Below are positions 63,427 to 64,000 of a stretch of DNA of 64,000 nucleotides, piece after piece. Both the position numbers and the translations under genes were made by a program. Source of the stretch: Desulfovibrio sp. JC010 (lineage in GTDB: Bacteria; Desulfobacterota; Desulfovibrionia; Desulfovibrionales; Desulfovibrionaceae); assembly GCF_010470675.1 (NCBI RefSeq), contig NZ_VOIQ01000005.1, forward strand, positions 219,255-283,254, in the 5' to 3' direction. Each line of letters starts with the position of its first letter. Position 1 is the stretch's first letter. A model generated the notes under the pieces. That model did no database searches. It was not told the DNA's origin and saw only the letters and a list, made by a program, of their open reading frames with translations.

Positions 63427-63469
63427 AAAAGGCGGAATGTTCGGGTGGTAACGAACATTCCGCCTTTTT
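63427..63469. terminator. Bidirectional terminator between the secreted-protein gene and the winged-helix gene
   Basis: AAAAGGCGGAATGTTCG and CGAACATTCCGCCTTTT arms with an 8-base loop and T-runs for both directions. Confidence 0.85.
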
Positions 63470-63509
63470 GCGTGGGGTGTGAGTGGTTATGAGGTGATTG
63501 GAAATTTTA

Positions 63510-63680
63510 TTAAAGAGGCTCGTAGTAGCAGCGTTTGGGGCTGTGGACTTTTCCGTCTTCACGGAGAGCTTTAATGGCTTTGGAAACATCCTTGGATTCA
63601 ACACCGAGTGCTTTAGCTATATCACCGGGACGAACTGGCTTGCCTGCTTCTTTCATTGCTTCGAGAACTTTATTCTGCAT
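63510..63680 (-). CDS. Small winged-helix-like DNA-binding protein
   Basis: A 56-residue protein, MQNKVLEAMKEAGKPVRPGD at the start, then IAKALGVESKDVSKAIKALR and EDGKVHSPKRCYYEPL. The three-helix plus wing pattern (helix, GDIAKALGV, SKDVSKAIKALREDGKV, then a short wing) is that of a single winged-helix domain, like the isolated DNA-binding part of MarR/ArsR-type regulators. GGAG lies 7 bases before ATG 63680. No ligand or dimer domain is present. Function unknown; perhaps a small regulator of nearby genes. Confidence 0.78.
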   Translation of the reverse strand: MQNKVLEAMKEAGKPVRPGDIAKALGVESKDVSKAIKALREDGKVHSPKRCYYEPL

Positions 63681-63782
63681 TTGTAATCTCCTTATTTATT
63701 GCTGTTGATAACTATTACTAATTTAAAGAGTGGTATCTGTCAACAACAAATTTAAATTTCCGTAGGACAAATTTTAAATCAA

Positions 63783-63872
63783 AGCGGCGAAGCCATAATG
63801 AAAGGTTTTGAAAGGATGGGGTCTGGGGAAGGAAAACTTTTGCAAAAGTTTTCCTTCCCCAGCCGCCGGAGC
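63783..63872 (+). repeat. Intergenic repeat copy R19 (core class C)
   Basis: AGCGGCGAAGCCATAATGAA, GGTTTTGAAAGGATGGGGTC, hairpin GGGGAAGGAAAACTTTTGC and its matching arm, then AGCCGCCGGAGC. The right end lies about 20 bases from the transposase stop. Confidence 0.92.
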
Positions 63873-63891
63873 AACGGTGGCAAAAGTCAAG

Positions 63892-64000
63892 CTACGCAGG
63901 CTGCTCAGACCAATATTGGTCGTTAGCAATTAGGGCATTCAAAATGCCAAGTAACTTTCTCATTGATGCGACCATCGCAACTTTATGAGCTTTGCCAGCG
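63892..64000 (-). CDS. IS110-family transposase, C-terminal end
   Basis: Cut by the right edge; only the last 36 codons are seen. The readable protein is AGKAHKVAMVASMRKLLGIL, then NALIANDQYWSEQPA and stop, which matches the C-terminal end of IS110-type (DEDD) transposases (K-x-A-x-VA-x-MRKLL-x-ILNA). Whether the element is intact cannot be told. Confidence 0.78.
   Translation of the reverse strand, partial: AGKAHKVAMVASMRKLLGILNALIANDQYWSEQPA

Overview
The window looks like chromosome from a marine Desulfovibrio-type sulfate reducer (Desulfovibrionaceae, perhaps Maridesulfovibrio-like). This is inferred from gene content: a CcmE with Cys in place of the haem-binding His, a signal-peptide-bearing CbiK cobaltochelatase behind a cobalamin riboswitch, a Cys-rich alpha-hydroxy acid dehydrogenase, bacteriohemerythrin and M29 aminopeptidase. 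No rRNA, tRNA, CRISPR array or replication origin was found. Nearly all the DNA is ordinary, dense, short-operon chromosome.

Layout. 1-2.1 kb: start of an FMN-dependent alpha-hydroxy acid dehydrogenase, a TauE/SafE permease and a FadR/LldR-type GntR regulator with its own operators. 2.2-9.2 kb: rsgA, a protein-kinase-like protein next to a universal stress protein, a periplasmic binding protein, arsenate reductase, L-serine dehydratase and an exported glutaminase. 9.2-14 kb: an Opp/Dpp ATPase pair, trmFO and a MATE pump. 14-18.7 kb: a cobalamin-riboswitch operon (cbiK, BtuCDF-type transporter, cbiL). 18.8-26 kb: a HigBA-type toxin-antitoxin pair, class IV aminotransferase, asd, metF, mutT-like, ABC-F ATPase, GIY-YIG protein and a family 9 glycosyltransferase. 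27-33.7 kb: a CNNM/CBS membrane protein followed by a cytochrome c maturation operon (ccmE-F-A-B-C-D plus a TPR protein). 34-39 kb: a complete branched-chain amino acid ABC transporter (livK-H-M-G-F). 39-42.5 kb: guaBA behind a promoter, structured leader and intrinsic terminator. 42.8-46.6 kb: tatBC, hisB, a lipoprotein gene, hisA and a small copper-chaperone-like protein. 46.7-51.7 kb: class III aminotransferase, bacteriohemerythrin, an AT-rich pentapeptide-repeat membrane protein, an RRM RNA-binding protein and a small secreted protein. 51.7-60 kb: gatCA, an LpoA-like lipoprotein, grpE-dnaK and an M29 aminopeptidase. 60-64 kb: feoAB, a small secreted protein, a 56-residue winged-helix-like protein and the end of an IS110-type transposase.

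The most striking non-coding feature is a family of about 19 asymmetric intergenic repeats. Each full copy has one end with a GGCGAAGCC-type motif, a T/A-rich link, an exchangeable hairpin core (three main sequence classes), and an opposite end with GCCGCCGGAGGC. In almost every copy the GGAGGC end lies within about 25 bases of the stop or start codon of a gene. Several copies lie between a stop codon and the intrinsic terminator, so they are transcribed as 3' UTR. Three loci carry inverted pairs. The exchangeable cores, the fixed polarity and the ability to provide a ribosome binding site or stop codon make this family the best candidate here for an undescribed system.
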